Assembly (NCBI GenBank): GCA_017997825.1
Contig: JAGOEH010000057.1
Span: 1 to 17,567, forward strand
Origin: Candidatus Delongbacteria bacterium
Lineage (GTDB): Bacteria; JAGOEH01
Reading direction: 5' to 3'
Length of the DNA: 17,567 nt
Below are positions 15,919 to 17,567 of the stretch, piece by piece; within the stretch, counting starts at the first letter, position 1, and every line of letters begins with the position of its first letter. The position numbers and the translations under genes were made by a program. The notes under the pieces were generated by a model. It did not search any database. It worked only from the letters and a program-made list of their open reading frames with translations, and was not told the origin of the DNA.

Positions 15919-16122
15919 TCAATGCAGTATCTGTTCCTTTCTGATCACATCCAAGGGTTTTCCGCCGATCGCACTATTCTCATCCGACAATTCACGAATA
16001 AATCCCCAAAAAGAATTCTTGGGGATACCGGTCGTTTCAGCCGCTATATCCGTCAAACGCTGAATCAGTTTACGCTTGACCTCCGGTGACAATTTTCCGC
16101 TTTCTACTGTAATCAAAGGTAT
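15919..16122 (-). CDS. 4-oxalocrotonate tautomerase-like protein, probable AUA start
   Basis: This small enzyme of the tautomerase superfamily would use an N-terminal proline as the catalytic base. Family features are visible: LITVESGKLS, a helix with KRKLIQRLTDIAAETTGIP, FIRELSDEN and GGKPL. With the start at ATA (16122-16120) the protein begins Met-Pro-Leu-Ile-Thr-Val, placing Pro exactly where the family needs it, and GGAGGG lies 7 bases upstream. The nearest conventional start, TTG at 16116, loses the proline and lies 13 bases from the Shine-Dalgarno site. No ATG, GTG or TTG exists between ATA and the in-frame stop at 16182-16180. Length from ATA is 67 residues, normal for the family. It lies between the DUF4153-like membrane protein (40-base gap) and the permease (57-base gap). 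A sequencing error or a mutated ATG is the main alternative. Substrate unknown. Confidence 0.85.
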   Translation of the reverse strand: MPLITVESGKLSPEVKRKLIQRLTDIAAETTGIPKNSFWGFIRELSDENSAIGGKPLDVIRKEQILH

Positions 16123-16129
16123 AATCTCT

Positions 16130-16135
16130 CCCTCC
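16130..16135 (-). promoter_or_regulatory. Shine-Dalgarno site supporting the AUA start of the tautomerase
   Basis: GGAGGG on the minus strand (16135-16130) is separated by 7 bases from ATA at 16122-16120. This is the best ribosome site of the region and is poorly placed for the TTG at 16116. Confidence 0.7.
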
Positions 16136-16162
16136 AGGCAGAATTGGTGTTTGAGATCAATC

Positions 16163-17482
16163 TTATCGAAAGTTAAAGATTAAGGGGAATAAAAACACCA
16201 CGATCAAGGTCCAGACGGCATAAACCGGTAAATAGCCGGCGATAGTGTTTTCAACCTGTCGGATCGATAAGGATTTGAAATTGACCCGATACAGGTCAAT
16301 GGTGATCAGGATCAGATTGCCAAATATCAACAGGTTGGATCCCAGCACCGCTGTTTTATTGGGCGTAAATCCATACTCTCCCAATCGGTAAACAATGGCC
16401 GACAAAGCAATCATATCGATGATCAGACTAACCAGGCTCAGTAAAAACAAGACCATTTCGTTGAATCGCTGCCGACTGAAGATTGAGGTCTCCGATACGG
16501 AGAATACAATAATCGCCATCACCCCCATCAGCATCAGATTGAATACCAGCAAAAACTCACGATCATTGAAAGGATCACGGCCGACAATAGGAAAAACAAT
16601 CAGATAAACTACCAGGGTTATTAAAAACAGCGGACTGAAAATAGCTGCTATGATCGAAGCAATCCTATCGGTGATCCTTGGAAAATGACGGAGAACCGAA
16701 GCAGCCACAATAGGGATAGAGACGATGCCGCACATGGCAATATGCTGCATATAAAAATTTTCAATATTGACCATAATGGCCTTGAACAATCCCAGTGTCA
16801 TGACTGTCAGAGCCATTCCGGCAATTACCATCATAGCGCCCAGGATGGCTAAATCGCCATTGTGACGAAGATAATCGATTCTTCCGGATCGGGTCATCGG
16901 ATCAAAACCGATATAAATCAATCCATACACACACCACATCAACAACGGTAGATGGAAGTAAGCCAGCATAATCGAATGGCTGGTGCTGATTACGGGCAAA
17001 AGATTGATGTAAAGGGCCGGTACCAAAAACAAAACCAGCGTATAAACCCAATAGGATAATCGGGTGGTATTCCGGATCAGGATAGAATAGAGAGATAGGC
17101 CCAAGGCCATAATCAGGCCTGTATTTTTCTCATAAAAAAGGGTGGATTCAGGATTAAAGCCGAAGATATCAGGGAGTTTGACACCCAAACAGGCGACCAG
17201 ACAACAGATCAGCAGAATGATCCAATCGCGCCGCTGAATACTCGTTCCGGTTTCGGTAAGGATTGCCCTCTCCCCGTCCAGCCGAATCTTCCAGAATTCC
17301 ACCAGCGGATGACCGGCCAGTTCCGGATAAAGGGATTCAAAGGCAAGGCTGAACGCCTTCGCATCACACCGGTAAAGCTTTTCAACAGCCTCGGGACAGT
17401 TAAGATTCTCACGAATACTCGTAATCATCTGATTTGTGTTTGATCCGGAATTTGCCGGATTGCCGTTTTCAGTCTTCAACAC
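16163..17482 (-). CDS. Multi-pass inner-membrane protein, DUF4153-like
   Basis: The protein has about 439 residues: a soluble N-terminal region of roughly 80 residues, then about eleven to twelve hydrophobic segments running to the C-terminus. Recognisable stretches include YFHLPLLMW, RIDYLRHNGDLAILGAMM, DPFNDREFLLVFNL and a late YRLGEYGFTPNKTAVLGSN. This pattern recalls DUF4153-type membrane proteins, whose function is unknown; the assignment is by pattern only. The start was set at GTG 17482 because AAGGAGGT (17494-17487) stands 4 bases upstream; the TTG at 17479 is equally possible. An earlier TTG at 17515 has no ribosome site. It is the first visible gene of a likely operon with the tautomerase and permease. 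No catalytic motif is seen. Confidence 0.85.
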   Translation of the reverse strand: MLKTENGNPANSGSNTNQMITSIRENLNCPEAVEKLYRCDAKAFSLAFESLYPELAGHPLVEFWKIRLDGERAILTETGTSIQRRDWIILLICCLVACLGVKLPDIFGFNPESTLFYEKNTGLIMALGLSLYSILIRNTTRLSYWVYTLVLFLVPALYINLLPVISTSHSIMLAYFHLPLLMWCVYGLIYIGFDPMTRSGRIDYLRHNGDLAILGAMMVIAGMALTVMTLGLFKAIMVNIENFYMQHIAMCGIVSIPIVAASVLRHFPRITDRIASIIAAIFSPLFLITLVVYLIVFPIVGRDPFNDREFLLVFNLMLMGVMAIIVFSVSETSIFSRQRFNEMVLFLLSLVSLIIDMIALSAIVYRLGEYGFTPNKTAVLGSNLLIFGNLILITIDLYRVNFKSLSIRQVENTIAGYLPVYAVWTLIVVFLFPLIFNFR

Positions 17483-17486
17483 ACTT

Positions 17487-17494
17487 ACCTCCTT
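17487..17494 (-). promoter_or_regulatory. Shine-Dalgarno site deciding the DUF4153-like start
   Basis: AAGGAGGT on the minus strand (17494-17487) lies 4 bases before GTG 17482 and 7 bases before TTG 17479. It fixes the start within one codon. Confidence 0.75.
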
Positions 17495-17567
17495 GAATCG
17501 ACAAGAATAAACCAATCGATCACACTCCGATGTCTCCTTTGGGTTAAGAAGCCATACAATACTTCAG

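Noticed and set aside
16392-16607. Plus-strand small frame within the DUF4153-like gene
   Set aside because: Antisense shadow of hydrophobic codons; no start signal.
17544-17567. 3' end of another minus-strand gene at the right edge
   Set aside because: Only seven open codons before a TAA are visible, too little to support a gene.

Overview
The window looks like chromosomal DNA from a Gram-negative, anaerobic, probably fermentative bacterium. A single-chain pyruvate:ferredoxin oxidoreductase and a regulator of the iron-only-hydrogenase type point to anaerobic ferredoxin metabolism. A TonB-dependent receptor and several exported proteins show an outer membrane. The mix would fit a Bacteroidota/FCB-type or related uncultured lineage, but nothing in the window fixes the taxon. 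No rRNA, tRNA, CRISPR array or prophage was seen.

Left part (1-2250). An AT-rich stretch holds the 5' part of a secreted DNRLRE-like protein on the minus strand, then about 600 bp without a supported gene. That gap contains seven perfect copies of an octamer. A truncated IS1380-family element follows, with a well-formed promoter in front of its transposase.

Plus-strand block (2227-7451). A short RecQ/RecS-type helicase starts inside the 3' end of the transposase remnant and seems to have inherited the element's promoter and ribosome binding site. Next comes nifJ (PFOR) with its own promoter, a palindrome in its leader, and a strong bidirectional terminator at 7417-7451.

Minus-strand block (7476-17482). 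In transcription order from the right: a multi-pass membrane protein (DUF4153-like), a 4-oxalocrotonate-tautomerase-like protein that appears to start at AUA, an NCS2-type permease with a degenerate RsbW-like C-terminal domain, a 7TM-PAS-GGDEF diguanylate cyclase, a TM1266-type ACT regulator coupled to a TonB-dependent receptor, and an exported metallophosphoesterase/PQQ-propeller protein. The ACT-receptor pair and the phosphoesterase each have their own candidate promoter.

Most interesting points: the helicase captured downstream of an IS remnant, the likely AUA start that restores the catalytic N-terminal proline of the tautomerase, the permease fused to a pseudo-ATPase domain, and the hydrogenase-type ACT regulator coupled to an outer-membrane importer.
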